Source of the DNA: Blastocladiella emersonii ATCC 22665
Taxonomy: Eukaryota > Blastocladiomycota > Blastocladiomycetes > Blastocladiales > Blastocladiaceae
Length of the DNA: 64,000 nt
Assembly: GCA_025594325.1 (NCBI GenBank)
Contig: JANHCV010000001.1
Location: 1,426,001-1,490,000, forward strand
Reading direction: 5' to 3'
The notes below the pieces were generated by a model. That model had not been told where the DNA came from and ran no database searches. It was given only the letters and a program-made list of their open reading frames with translations. A program made the position numbers and the translations under genes. Below are positions 1-10,460 of the stretch, in pieces; position 1 is the stretch's first letter, and each line of letters opens with the position of its first letter.

Positions 1-1960
1 GAGGAGTGCGGCGTCCAGCTCGGCCAAGAGGTCGGGTACACGATCCGGTTCGAGGATTTGACGAGCGACAAGACCAAGATCCGGTGTACGTTATGCCTCG
101 CTTGGTCCCGCTTCGATTAACGCTGACTTCTCCTGCTTATCCATAGACATGACGGACGGTATCCTGCTGCGCGAGCTGCTCCTCGACAAGGACCTCGACA
201 AGTACTCGGCCATCATCATGGACGAGGCGCACGAGCGCGCGCTCAACACGGACGTGCTCATGGGCATCATCAAGCGCGTCGTGGCGCGGCGCCGCGATCT
301 CAAGCTGATTGTCACGTCGGCGACCATGGACGCGGAAAAGTTCAGCCGCTTCTTCGGCAACGTGCCGACCTTCGACATCCCCGGCCGCACGTTCCCCGTC
401 GACGTGCGCTTCTCCAAGTCGCCGTGCGAGGATTTCGTCGAGGCCGCCATCAAGCAGGCGCTCAACATCCACCTGACGCACCCGCCGGGCGACATCCTCA
501 TCTTCATGACGGGGCAGGAGGACATTGAGACGACGTGCGCGGTGCTCGAGGAGCGGCTCGCCGACATGCACAACCCGCCGGGCCTGCTCGTGCTGCCCAT
601 CTACTCGCAGATGCCCGCCAACCTGCAGGCCAAGATCTTCAACCCGAGCCCGCTGCGCAAGGTCGTCGTGGCCACCAACATTGCCGAGACGTCGCTGACC
701 ATCGACGGGATCCGGTACGTGATCGACACGGGGTTCTGCAAGCTCAAGTACTACAACGCCAAGATCGGCATGGACGCGCTGCAGGTGACGCCCATCTCGC
801 AGGCCAACGCCAACCAGCGGTCGGGCCGCGCCGGGCGCACGGGGCCCGGCATGTGCTACCGCATGTACACGGACTCGGCGTTCCACGACGAGCTGTACCC
901 AAACACGATCCCCGAGATCCAGCGGACCAACCTCGCCAACGTGGTGCTGCTGCTCAAGTCCATGGGCGTCGACAACCTGCTGCTGTTCGACTTCATGGAC
1001 CCGCCGCCGCAGGACGTGATCCTCAACTCCATGTACCAGCTGTGGATCCTCGGGTCGCTGTCCAACACGGGCGACATCACCGAGCTCGGGTCCAAGATGG
1101 TGGCCTTCCCGCTCGACCCGTCGCTCGCCAAGATGCTGCTCATGAGCCACACGCTCGGGTGCTCGCAGGAGATGGTGATCATCGTGTCGATGCTCAGCGT
1201 GCCGACCGTCTTCTCGCGGCCCAAGGAGCGCGCCGACGAGGCCGACGCGGCGCGCGAGCGCTTCTTCGTCGCCGAGTCGGACCACCTCACGCTGCTGCAC
1301 CTGTACCTGCAGTGGCAGGGCAACGGGAAACGCGCCAGCTGGTGCATCAAGAACTTTGTCCAGCCGCGCGCCATGACGCGCGCCGACGAGGTGCGCGCGC
1401 AGCTCACGGACATCCTCAAGTCGCACAGCATCCCGCTCGTGTCGTGCGGCAAGGACTGGGACGTGCTGCGCAAGTGCATCTGTTCGGCCTACTTCCACCA
1501 GGCCGCGCGCCTCAAGTCGATTGGCGAGTACGTGAACCTGCGGTCCGGCCTGCCGTGCCACCTGCACCCGACCTCGGCCCTCGCCGGCCTCGGGTACACG
1601 CCCAACTACATCGTGTACCACGAGCTCGTCCTGACATCCAAGGAGTACGTCAACTACGTGACGGCCGTCGACCCGCACTGGCTCGCCGAGCTCGGGCCCA
1701 TGTTCTTCTCGCTGCGCGACCGCGGGTTCGGGTTCCGCGAGAAGCGCCAGGCCGAGCGCATCGAGCAGGCCAACCTCGAGTGGGAGGCCAAGATCGCCGC
1801 CGAGCGCAAGGAGCTCGAGCGCAAGCTGCGGTACGCCGACGAGACACGGTCCGCGTCGCCCGGCGCGGGACGGCGCGGCGGCGGCGGCGGCAACTGCGGG
1901 GGTGCGCGCGGCCAGCAGATTGTCGAGATCGGCAAGGCCATCAAGAAGCGCCGGCGTTGA
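1..1960 (+). CDS. PRP16: Pre-mRNA-splicing DEAH-box ATPase PRP16/DHX38, 3' part
   Basis: Partial gene whose 5' end lies outside the window. Exons are 1-85 and 147-1960; the 61-nt intron has a GTACGT donor, a CTGAC branch site and a TAG acceptor. The visible 632 residues begin inside the first RecA domain. They show motif II MDEAHER, motif [13 protein letters not shown], motif V TNIAETSL and motif [12 protein letters not shown], then the winged-helix/ratchet and OB-fold region ending [14 protein letters not shown] and [13 protein letters not shown]16 is known to remodel the spliceosome after the first transesterification, releasing Cwc25 and Yju2. The assignment to PRP16 rather than PRP2, PRP22 or PRP43 rests on [14 protein letters not shown], the AAYFHQAA-like stretch and the C-terminal pattern. 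The tail ends in a glycine-rich, basic stretch. Its stop is only 50 bp from the stop of the convergent AT-hook gene. Confidence 0.93.
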
Positions 1961-2010
1961 GTGAGAGAATACACAAAATATCATCCATTTCGAAACCCTC
2001 GCTCATTCAT

Positions 2011-4314
2011 TCATTCGTCGTCCATGACCGCGTCGCCGTCCGCATCTGTCGCGGACTCGGGCTCATGCGTCGGCGTGCTACCAGTCCGTGCGCCGCCAAA
2101 CAGCGAGAACAGGGACTTGACGCTTGACACTGCGCTCGACAGGAAGCCGGGGCTCGACGAGGTGGGTTCCGCGGGTCGCGGCGTCTTGTCGTCGGACGCG
2201 TCGGCCTTGGGCGGCGCGCGTGTCGCCGACCCACGCCGCCGCGCGGGCGTCGCCGGGACAAACTGCGACTGGTCCTGGTCGTTGCCGCGGGTACCGCTGT
2301 TGCGCGACTTGGAGGACGAGGCGCCCTCGTCCGAGCCCTTGCTGCGGCGGTGCCGCTTGCCCTTGAGCGGCGAGCCCTCGGACGCCCCGTTGGCATCCGC
2401 CGCCGCAGCAGTAGCCGACTCATCGTCGTCGTCGCGGGGCAGAACCGTCTCGGCAGCGGGGTCCCCGCGGTCGGGCGACGGGTCGAAGAGCGTGTGGAGG
2501 AACGACTTGCCCTGGGCGGCGGTGATCTCGTCGGTGGGCGAGTTGGGCGAGAAGGTGGGCTTGGGCGGGCCGAGGATCAGGCGCGTGTTGGCGACGCTCT
2601 CCGGGTGCACGGCCATCTCCTTGACCTTGTACTTGTCAAGCGACTCGACCATGCGGCGCCAGTGCGTGCGGTCGATCTTGCCAGACAGCCGGCGGTGCCG
2701 CGTGTCCTCGGCCGCCTTGCGGTCGTAGTCGACGGGCGACCACGTTACCGCGACGTGTTTGTGCTCGGCAAACGTCACGCTGCGCGGCGTCTTGGCCCGC
2801 GCCCCGCTCCACGGCGCCGAACGGTGCGGCATTGTTGTCTGCGGCGTCACGGCCATGCGCGGGTGACGGAACGGCGCGTGCTGCGGCGTCGCGGCTGTCA
2901 CGCCAACGGTCGGGACCACGGTGGCGGCGGCGGCGGGCTGGGCGGAAGCGGCAGTCGGCGTCGCGGTCGGGGTGATGGCGACACCGTGCTCGTCCTTGGG
3001 CGGCGAGCCCGCCATGGACGCGCGGCTGCGGCGGATCGGCGTCGAGAGCTCCTCCTCCTCGTCGTCGGTGGCCGCGGGCTCGTCGCTGGTCACGACGGTC
3101 GAGGGAGTGGGCGACGAGGAAGCCGGGGGATCCGAAGACGATGTGGCGGGCTCGAGCTCCGACCCGGACTCAGCGACGGGCGCGACATCCACATCCACGT
3201 CCATGTCGTCGTCGGCGGGGTCCTCGTGATCCTCGGACCCGCTCGAGTCATCGACGACGACGAGCTCGGCGGCCCGCCTTGCCGCGCCGGGCGAGAAGAC
3301 CGGAGGCGGCGAAGCGGCCTCGGAAACAGCGGCGGTTGGCTCAGGCGACTCGGGCTCGGGCTGCGGCTGCGGCTCGGGCGCAGGGAGCGGGTACTTGCGC
3401 GGCCGACCGGGCCCGCGCTTCTTGGGCGCCTCCTCGACGGCGGCAGCGACCGCGGACGCGGGCGGAGACGCAGGAGCGGGAGCGGGAGCGGGAGCAGGAA
3501 GCGCAGCGGGGGCGGGAGGAGAGATTTTGCGCGGACGGCCGGACCTGCACTTCGTGGGCGGCTCCTCGACGGCGGCAGCGACCTCGGGCACAGCCGGAGC
3601 TGCGGGCGTGGGAGGAGAAGAGGGGAGTGGGTGCTTGCGCGGGCGTCCCGGACCGCGCTTCTGGGGCACAGCGTCGCCCGCGGTCGCGGCTGCGGGTTCC
3701 GGGAGCGGGTGTTTACGCGGGCGGCCGGGCCCGCGCTTGATCGGGGCAGGCGGCGCGGCAGTTGGTGCAGGCGCAGCAGGCGCGGGTGCGGGAAGCGGGT
3801 GCTTGCGCGGGCGGCCGGGCCCACGTTTGACAGGGGACGCCAGCGGGTTCTTGCGCGGGCGACCGGGTCCGCGCTTGACGGGTGCCGGTTCAGGGGCAGC
3901 GGGCGGCGGGGGTACGGGTTGCGCGGCGGGCGCCGCGCGGCGCGGGCTGGCCTTGACCACGACGCGAGGCACGCGTAGCGCGGACGGCTGCTGCGAGGGC
4001 GCGGGCGGGGGCGGGGTAGGCGAGGACTTGCCGTTGGTGCTCAGCTTGATCCGCTTGGACCGGCGCAGACCGGCCTCGCCGTCGTCCCCGTCGCCGCCAT
4101 CCGCGTCGCGCGCCGAGTCGTCGCCGTTCCCGTCCGACACCTTGGAAGGTCGCGTGCGCTTCAGCGGGCCGCGCGTTGCGGGCGGTTGCGGCGCATTCAT
4201 CGATCCCGACGACGAGGACGAGGATGAGGACGGCGCGGCGGGCGGCGGCGATGCAGCACGCGTCTTCGAGTGCCGAGTCGAACGCCGCGGCGTTTGCATC
4301 GAGTCGTGCTTCAT
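2011..4314 (-). CDS. Nuclear protein with six AT-hooks
   Basis: Single-exon gene for 767 residues, largely disordered. AT-hook cores (KRGPGRPRK) lie near residues 147, 163, 193, 219 and 299, and a degenerate one (KCRSGRPRK) near 255, separated by Pro/Ala-rich linkers. AT-hooks bind the minor groove of AT-rich DNA, so chromatin association is likely. Basic patches near residues 51 and 84 (RRSKRIK) look like nuclear localisation signals. After an acidic stretch (DDDMDVDVDV) there is a better ordered region around residues 500-580 containing KTPRSVTFAEH and TWSPVDYDRK, then a short hydrophobic helix near the C-terminus (FLSSAVSSVKSLFSLFGG). That middle block is probably the conserved functional part, but I do not recognise it. 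A second in-frame ATG lies at residue 6. The partner and pathway are unknown. Confidence 0.8.
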   Translation of the reverse strand: MKHDSMQTPRRSTRHSKTRAASPPPAAPSSSSSSSSGSMNAPQPPATRGPLKRTRPSKVSDGNGDDSARDADGGDGDDGEAGLRRSKRIKLSTNGKSSPTPPPPAPSQQPSALRVPRVVVKASPRRAAPAAQPVPPPPAAPEPAPVKRGPGRPRKNPLASPVKRGPGRPRKHPLPAPAPAAPAPTAAPPAPIKRGPGRPRKHPLPEPAAATAGDAVPQKRGPGRPRKHPLPSSPPTPAAPAVPEVAAAVEEPPTKCRSGRPRKISPPAPAALPAPAPAPAPASPPASAVAAAVEEAPKKRGPGRPRKYPLPAPEPQPQPEPESPEPTAAVSEAASPPPVFSPGAARRAAELVVVDDSSGSEDHEDPADDDMDVDVDVAPVAESGSELEPATSSSDPPASSSPTPSTVVTSDEPAATDDEEEELSTPIRRSRASMAGSPPKDEHGVAITPTATPTAASAQPAAAATVVPTVGVTAATPQHAPFRHPRMAVTPQTTMPHRSAPWSGARAKTPRSVTFAEHKHVAVTWSPVDYDRKAAEDTRHRRLSGKIDRTHWRRMVESLDKYKVKEMAVHPESVANTRLILGPPKPTFSPNSPTDEITAAQGKSFLHTLFDPSPDRGDPAAETVLPRDDDDESATAAAADANGASEGSPLKGKRHRRSKGSDEGASSSKSRNSGTRGNDQDQSQFVPATPARRRGSATRAPPKADASDDKTPRPAEPTSSSPGFLSSAVSSVKSLFSLFGGARTGSTPTHEPESATDADGDAVMDDE

Positions 4315-5652
4315 GAAAAGTGTGGGGATGTGCGAAGGGGGAGAGAGCGGACGGGGCGGCGGGAACGCGCGACTTCGACCCGCCCGTCCCGCGGACGTGT
4401 GAAGCCCCTCGCAGCAGACTCACTGACAAGCGATTGCTCTGCAGAACGCGTTGCCCGAGACGACTTGTCCTCGTTGTATAAACTCGAAAGTTGCTCACGA
4501 TGCTTCAGTCACGTCGCTGTGACTTGCGGATGTGATCGAACGGGCGATCTGCGCCCCGAACCGTTCGAGAGACGGCCTGGCGAAGAGCCCTTGTCGACGT
4601 CGAGTCAACATGGGCGGGTACATCGACACGGAACCCGTTGGAGCTTGGCCGCATCACGCTTGTGCCACAGAGATCCCCATCGCGAGCGGACCAAGCCGGG
4701 ACAAGGCCGGACCACTCTCGCTGTCCGCTTCGAGGAGGGCGGGCTCCAAGCCCTCCGCACGTCAGTAGCGCTTCCGCTCCGCTCCACTAGCACGATAACC
4801 GGGTGCGGTAGCTGGGACCAGATGGCGGCAGCCGAGCTCGGCGAGGTGGACCGTGCGGGGCGGCCGCGTGGCGCGACGCGTCCCCAAACTGTCTCGAGCA
4901 CACGTGATTGTTCGACGCGTCGCGAGAAGGCTCCCACCTTGCACCGCTGGTTGTGCTTTTAACCATGGTTATCTTTCTCTTGAGCTCGCACTCCATCAGC
5001 ATCATCCGTGCGTACCGTGCGGCCTGTCGACCACGAAGTTCACTCACTTCGCACATCGCATCGATAGCCGTCTACCTTGCCATTCTTCGGACGTTACGCA
5101 ACGCTTCCAACAAGCTCGAGCAGGCGCCCACTGGAGAGGGTGCAGGAAATCGCTCAACACCGCAGGCGACCAGTGCTGAGGCCGATCCAGTTAGTCCCAT
5201 CAAGCAGGCTACGACTGTGACGGGCTCCAATGAAGCTTTGGCCATCGACCGTCCAGAAGCGCGTACGCATACGTCGCTCAACCGCTCCTCCGTTCGTCGT
5301 GGACAACCTTTAACCGCTAACCGTCGACCTGATAGAATCGAGCGGGTTCCTTGGCGCCGCTTCGCGTACCACCGATAACCTGAACCCATCGGCGGGCATC
5401 TGTCGCTGCACCCGCGCCTCGAACCAACCTGCACGAGCTGTACGCGGCGCATGCGCCTGTCGATGCAATCGTGACGCACAACTTCTACCAGGGTGAATAT
5501 CTCTACGGCATTCCCGTCACGCTGGTGCGTGCCTTCGATCGGCTTGCGCAACAAGAGACTAGCTGATTCCTTGCTCATGTGTCTAGCCGCCCGATTTGCA
5601 TTGAGCACCCGCTGCAACCAGCACCGAGCGTGCGCAAGCGCGTGTTCAAAAA
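4315..5652. other. Gene-poor stretch upstream of the DUF6570-type ORF
   Basis: About 1.3 kb that is less GC-biased than the neighbouring genes. The left end holds the promoter and 5' leader of the AT-hook gene. Open frames on both strands have no recognisable domain and no consistent codon bias. The only coding-like stretch is listed separately (5384-5566). It may be decayed transposon flank, because the next ORF resembles a Helitron-associated protein. Confidence 0.4.
5384..5566 (+). pseudogene. Short coding-like relict fragment
   Basis: Sixty open codons between two in-frame stops, without a good start codon. The central part reads like folded protein (for example NLHELYAAHAPVDAIV followed by THNFYQGEYLYGIPVTLV), unlike the Arg/Ser/Pro-rich noise of non-coding frames here. 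No splice-site pair joining it to the ORF at 5653 keeps a frame convincingly. The source gene is not recognised. It could be an exon of an unannotated gene or a decayed piece of a mobile element. Confidence 0.25.
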
Positions 5653-7023
5653 ATGACGACCAACCAGCGTACCGCCTACGACGAAAGCCGCCGTCTCGCG
5701 CAGGCCGACCGCCGTGCGACTGAGCGCAAGCGCGTTGAGGCCGACAAGACCGCCGCGGCTGCGGCCGCCAATGCCCGCTACCTCGCCCCCGAAACAGCCG
5801 ACGACCTCGTCACCAACCCGCGCATCACCATGATCTCGCCCGACGACAACAAGCGCTGCACCTGCGGCTTCCGCGAGGCGCGCAAGGACAAGACGACGCG
5901 CGCCGGCCACGCGTGCATCGTGACGGGCATGATGTTCATTGGCGCCGACATGGTCCGCGTCGCCATCGACGACTTCCCGTGGGCCGCCATGGACCGCGTC
6001 CTCCAGTTCCCGTCCGACATCCCCGACGCGCTCAAGCAGCAGGACGAGATCGCCGACCTGCCGTGTCCTGACGGGATGGAGCTGACGTCGTTTGCGCTCT
6101 CCCGTCACGGCATGGTGCGCGACGCTGACGGCAAGATCATCGCCGGCTACCTTTGCCGCGACGCGTACGACACTCTCGCCAAGATCAAGGAGGAGCTCAA
6201 GTCGTCGCGCGCGTCGTCCAAGGGCAAGAAGCTCCGCCCGCCCAAGGATGCCCTCGCCGACTACTTCCTCATCGGGTCCTTCGAGGTGCTCGACTCGCTG
6301 TCCGTGTTCGAGCGGCTCGCCATCGCGCTCACCTACGTCTCGGGCGTCATCTCGGTCGTCTCGGGCGGCGCTGGCCAGGCGCTGCGGTCGCACTTCCTGC
6401 TGTGGGACGGCTCCGAGGGCCCGATCTTCGGCGGCGTGCTGCCCAACGTCGCGAACCTGCGCGACTTCCAGGTGATCATCACCACGCCGCTCTCGGACAA
6501 GCAGCGGGTGGCGCACAAGCGCCACATCGAGTGCAACGTCGACAAGGTCGTGGCGGCCGTGCGTCTGCTGCTCAAGCACTACCACCTGTACAAGAAGTTC
6601 GTCACGGAGCTCTCGGACGAGAACTGCGCCGCCCTCAAGCAGCGCGCCGCCATGGCCGAGGTCGACGTGACCGAGTTCAAGGACGACGAGTTGCGCGAGC
6701 TCCTCAAGCAGTGTTGCACCGCGTCGGCTCCAACGTCACACACACGAGTAGCTCACGCGCAAGCACACGACCAAGAGTTCCCTGTCTTTCCATTCATAAA
6801 TCCTGCAGTTCCGAAGTATCTATCTAGCGTTCATCCTGAGTGCGTGTTGCAGCGAGCCGCTGCCGGCGCGAGGGCGCCTCGGGCAGAGCCCCGCACAGTG
6901 GTCACCCGGCACGGAGTGCTGGGTGGGTGTACTGGCAATCGGTCATATCGAGTTTTAGGAAGGGTTCCGCGTTTACCTTTAGAAGGCATCGGAGCGGATC
7001 GCGTCCAGCGCAACGCCTGCTAA
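5653..7023 (+). CDS. DUF6570-like protein, probable Helitron-derived fragment
   Basis: An ORF of 456 codons from ATG. Residues about 70-330 resemble the DUF6570 region that precedes the helicase in fungal Helitron proteins: a small Cys-containing segment (KRCTCGF), GMVRDADGKIIAGYLC, then the block with LADYFLIGSFEVLDSLSVFE-RL (compare the family's LANGLWIGxVP...LTxxEkLLIA) and a C-terminal HIECNVDKVVAAVRLL-LKHYHLY. The Rep and Pif1-like helicase domains expected downstream in an intact Helitron are absent; DNAAF5 on the other strand begins its 3' end at 7710. From about position 6720 the composition changes and the final hundred codons look non-coding, so the true end may be earlier or spliced. 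I see a truncated element or a domesticated fragment. The family call is by eye. Confidence 0.5.
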   Translation: MTTNQRTAYDESRRLAQADRRATERKRVEADKTAAAAAANARYLAPETADDLVTNPRITMISPDDNKRCTCGFREARKDKTTRAGHACIVTGMMFIGADMVRVAIDDFPWAAMDRVLQFPSDIPDALKQQDEIADLPCPDGMELTSFALSRHGMVRDADGKIIAGYLCRDAYDTLAKIKEELKSSRASSKGKKLRPPKDALADYFLIGSFEVLDSLSVFERLAIALTYVSGVISVVSGGAGQALRSHFLLWDGSEGPIFGGVLPNVANLRDFQVIITTPLSDKQRVAHKRHIECNVDKVVAAVRLLLKHYHLYKKFVTELSDENCAALKQRAAMAEVDVTEFKDDELRELLKQCCTASAPTSHTRVAHAQAHDQEFPVFPFINPAVPKYLSSVHPECVLQRAAAGARAPRAEPRTVVTRHGVLGGCTGNRSYRVLGRVPRLPLEGIGADRVQRNAC

Positions 7024-7709
7024 AGGGTCACGCGGACGTGAGCGACGCGCCCCTTTCGGCGCGGCGACCCAGCTCACGTGACACGACTTAGCTGCATGAA
7101 TTCAAGATGTATCGGAAACATTTTTCTGAGGGCAGATTCGTGATCAGCGACCTTCAGAGGCCCGGAATATGTGAAAATCTCGAAGTCGAGGTGGCCGGGT
7201 ACCGAGAACTCGTCCGACCGTGCGAAGTTGAAAAAAACTTTCGGTTTGGTCGCTCGGACGAAAAACGCACTTAAGACTTAGCTTCCTGAATTGGGTGACA
7301 TGTGCAACCCGGCTCAAATTGCACACGCGACTCAGATATGTCGATTGAGCAAGTTTAGTGGTGGTCCCGCAATTATTGGATTTAATCTGCGGGGTGTGGG
7401 AGGGTCGACGACTTAGTGCTCTAATTCGCCTCTGACCCACGGCTCTGGGCTCGTACCTCTCACTTTTATCAGGTAACTTACGCTGCGATCACTCCTAATC
7501 ACTCCCTGGTCCAGCGGCCACGGACCACCGTGGCCTTGGCTTTGATCGCTACTCTAGCCTGAACGGGGCGCGCGCATCGACACTGGTCAAGCGGCTCCGA
7601 TCCCAGTGATGCACCGCCAAGCACATGCGACCGATAAATGGAGCCTCAAGAGTTGGACGAGTGGGCGGACAAAGAAAGTGTTCATGTATTCGTCGTCAAC
7701 GCGCGTCGA
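7024..7709. other. Intergenic stretch, AT-richer than its surroundings
   Basis: Nearly 700 bases between the DUF6570-type ORF and the 3' end of DNAAF5. Base composition is visibly more AT-rich around 7090-7500. I see no ORF with protein-like composition, no tRNA and no clear terminal inverted repeat. It may contain the 3' end of the neighbouring mobile-element remnant. Confidence 0.4.
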
Positions 7710-10460
7710 TCACACCTGCTCGAGAAGCTGGTCGAGCGCCGCGCGGTTGCGGAACGTGCGCGTCGACGTGGCAATGTACTTGGCCACGGCGTCGCGCTGT
7801 ACCCGTGCAATCGAGCGAAGACAGTCGAGTGCCGCATCCTATACATGTCGCGCTGGAGCGTCAGTGAAGCCGTTGGCGACAAGCCCTGTCGTTCACGTAC
7901 CCGCACCGCGACGTTGGGATCATCGACGTGGATCGTGACGCCCGTGACGATGGCCTCGTGGTGCACCGCGTCCGCCGCGCCCTCCTCGCCCGCGGGCTTC
8001 GCGAGCGGCGCCACGTTCGCGTACATGGCGCCGATCGCGCCGGCGGCCGCAATCCGGATCGCGTCCTGCGTGTCGTCGAGCCGCTTGAGGAGCTCCGGGT
8101 ACACGGCCTTGGCGTGCTCGGACGACCAGTCCTTGCCCGTTTGCTCGGCGACGAGGCGGATAATGGCGATGGCCGTGGTGCGCGTCGCGACGCCGATGCC
8201 GCCGGGCGCGTCGTCGTCGAGGCAGTTGGCGGCCGAGACGAGCACGTCGGTCAGCGCGCTCGGCTCGGGGTGCGCGAACGCCGAGGGGTCGCCGACGTGC
8301 GAGACACCGGCGCGCGTTGCCGCGGGCGTGCGGTGCAGGCCGTCGGGGACCACGGCAATGAGGAGCGGGAGGAGACGCAGGACGAGCGGCGCGATCTCGG
8401 CGCGCACGGCCATGGCTTTCCGGCCGCTGCGCCACTCGAGGTGCGACATGAGGAACGGCCACGACGCGAGGGCGAACGACGACGGGATCTCCTCGGTGGA
8501 CCGAGCGCGAAGACCCTGCAGCGCACGGATCAGGGCCTCCTCGTCCTTTTGCACCTTGGCGAGCACGGGCAGGAGGTGCGGGGAGAAGACGCTGGCGGAT
8601 GGCGCGTGCGCAATGAACTTGCACAGGAGTTGCAGGCCGGGCGTGAGCGAGGCGACGGGGCGCGTGGTGAGCACCTCGAGCAGACGCGGCGACGCCTCGA
8701 AGAGGACGGGGCCGCCGGCCTGGAGCGCGGCATTGACGGCGGGGAGGTCGCCGAGGTGCAGCCCGACGGTCAGGACCGCGACCGTGTCAATGGCGGCAGC
8801 CGTCTCGGGGTTGGCGGTGAGGCGGCCGAGGAAGTGCAGGTACACGGCGGCCACGTCCTCGCTGGTCGACGCGGTCGGGTCCGTGTCCAGGTAGTCGGCG
8901 AGCTCGCGCAGGATCATGTCGAGGTGCGCGGGCTGCAGCGGCGCGTCCTGGATCGCGTGGGTGAAGAAGCGGAGGTAGGACGGGCCGCGGATGTGCTGCA
9001 GCGTCAGGGTGAGGATCAGGTCGGGGCTGACGAGGCTTCCGATGAGGCGAGCGGTGCCGAGAATCTACAAGCGAACGAGTCAGCTCTGCAAAACGCGCGC
9101 GATTCCACCGCGAGAGCACCATTGGCGCAAACGTGTCGGTAACGGTCTTGACCATGGCCGGGACGAGCTTGCCGAGGTATCCGCTGATGTGGTCTTGGGC
9201 GTGCGGCACGAGCTGCTGGAGCGTGATGGCGGCGACCTCGCGGACGGCCGCGTTCCAATCGCCCATGGCCTCGGCAATCGCGTCGGTCATCTTGAGCATG
9301 TTCTCGCGCACGAGGGTGCGGAACCCGAGTAGCTCGCGCTCGGCGGGGGTGGCGTAGTCGAGGCGGTCCTTGATGCGGTCGGTCCACTCGCGCTCGTACA
9401 GGGCCGAGACCTCGGCGATGCCGTCGCGGCACATGGCCCGGAGCTCGGCCACGTCATCGCCGAGACCGCGGAGCAGGACCGAGACGAACAGGTCGGCGAA
9501 TGAGTAGCGGTCCGTGAGGTGGACCTGCCAGTGGATGCACTCCTTGTATAGCTGGCGGCGCACGCTGGTGACCGAGTCCATGGCGAGCTTCTTGATGGCG
9601 GGCCACGTGTTGCGCAGCGTGCCGGCGTCGGCCATGATGGCGGCGCCCATGGCCTGCAGCGCGACAGTGCGCACGGCAGCGTGGCGGAAGCCGAGCGCCG
9701 GCGTCAGGTTCTTGATGAGCTTCTCGGCGTGCAGGCGGAACTGCTCGGGGCACCGGCGCGCGAGGTGCACGACGATCAGGCACGCCTCCTTGCGCACGTC
9801 CGGGAACGAGTCGGCGACGGCCACGTTGAGCAGGGCGCACGCGTCCTGCACGATGAAAGTCGGGTCGACCTCGCACCGCGAGATGGTGAGGCCGAGGAGC
9901 TTGATGAGCTGCAGGCGGATTTCCTCGGACGGTTCGGGCGCCGACTCGCTCGTGAAGCGGTCGACGAGTGGTGGGATCAGGTCGGGCAGGAACGAGTCGA
10001 CCTGGACTACTTCCAGAGCGCTACACGAGTTGGCAGGGATATCAGTGGGGGATGTGGACGGGTTGAAGCGGAGGAACGCACCGAGTGAGAAGGTCGGCAG
10101 TCACCTCGCGGACCTTCTCGACGGGGTCGACAAAGGCGCGCACGAGGACGGGCGCGAGGACGCGGAGGACGGGCGTGAGGACGGCCACGCTGCGGCTCTT
10201 GATGAGCGGCAGCACGACCTCCTTCTTGATGTGGTCGAGGGTGCGCAGCTTGGCCCAGCGGTCGCTGGACGGATCGCTCAGGATGTTGACGTGGCGTTGC
10301 AGGTCCTGGGTGTTTGGGAGGTCGTGAGCGCTCACGATCTACTGCTGTCAAGGCCACGAGCGACCAGTACCTGGACGATCTGCGTGGCCAGGTCCGCGTC
10401 GCTCCTCGCGGGGACGACCTCGGCGGCGGGCGATGCATGTTTTGTGCTTGATGTCACCAT
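7710..10460 (-). CDS. DNAAF5: Axonemal dynein assembly factor DNAAF5/HEATR2 homolog
   Basis: Five exons (10371-10460, 10082-10338, 9120-10020, 7901-9064, 7710-7838) encode 846 residues, close to the roughly 855 of human DNAAF5, in HEAT repeats throughout. DNAAF5 is a cytoplasmic factor needed to pre-assemble axonemal dynein arms. Family-specific segments include FPDVRKEACLIVVHLARR, LTDRYSFADLFVSVLLRGL, IKDRLDYATPAERE, VRENMLKMTDAIAEAMGDW, and ISGYLGKLVPAMVKTV. Introns are 61, 55 and 62 nt with standard signals. The first is only 32 nt (10339-10370), which is odd, so exon 1 and the start codon are the weakest part of the model. The gene is divergent from the complex I 9.5 kDa subunit gene. A ciliary assembly factor in a fungus implies a flagellated zoospore stage. 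Confidence 0.85.

Noticed and set aside
137-1984. Long open frame antisense to PRP16
   Set aside because: Shadow of GC-rich codons on the opposite strand: Val/Arg/His/Leu-rich, no domain, while the + strand is a clear DEAH helicase.
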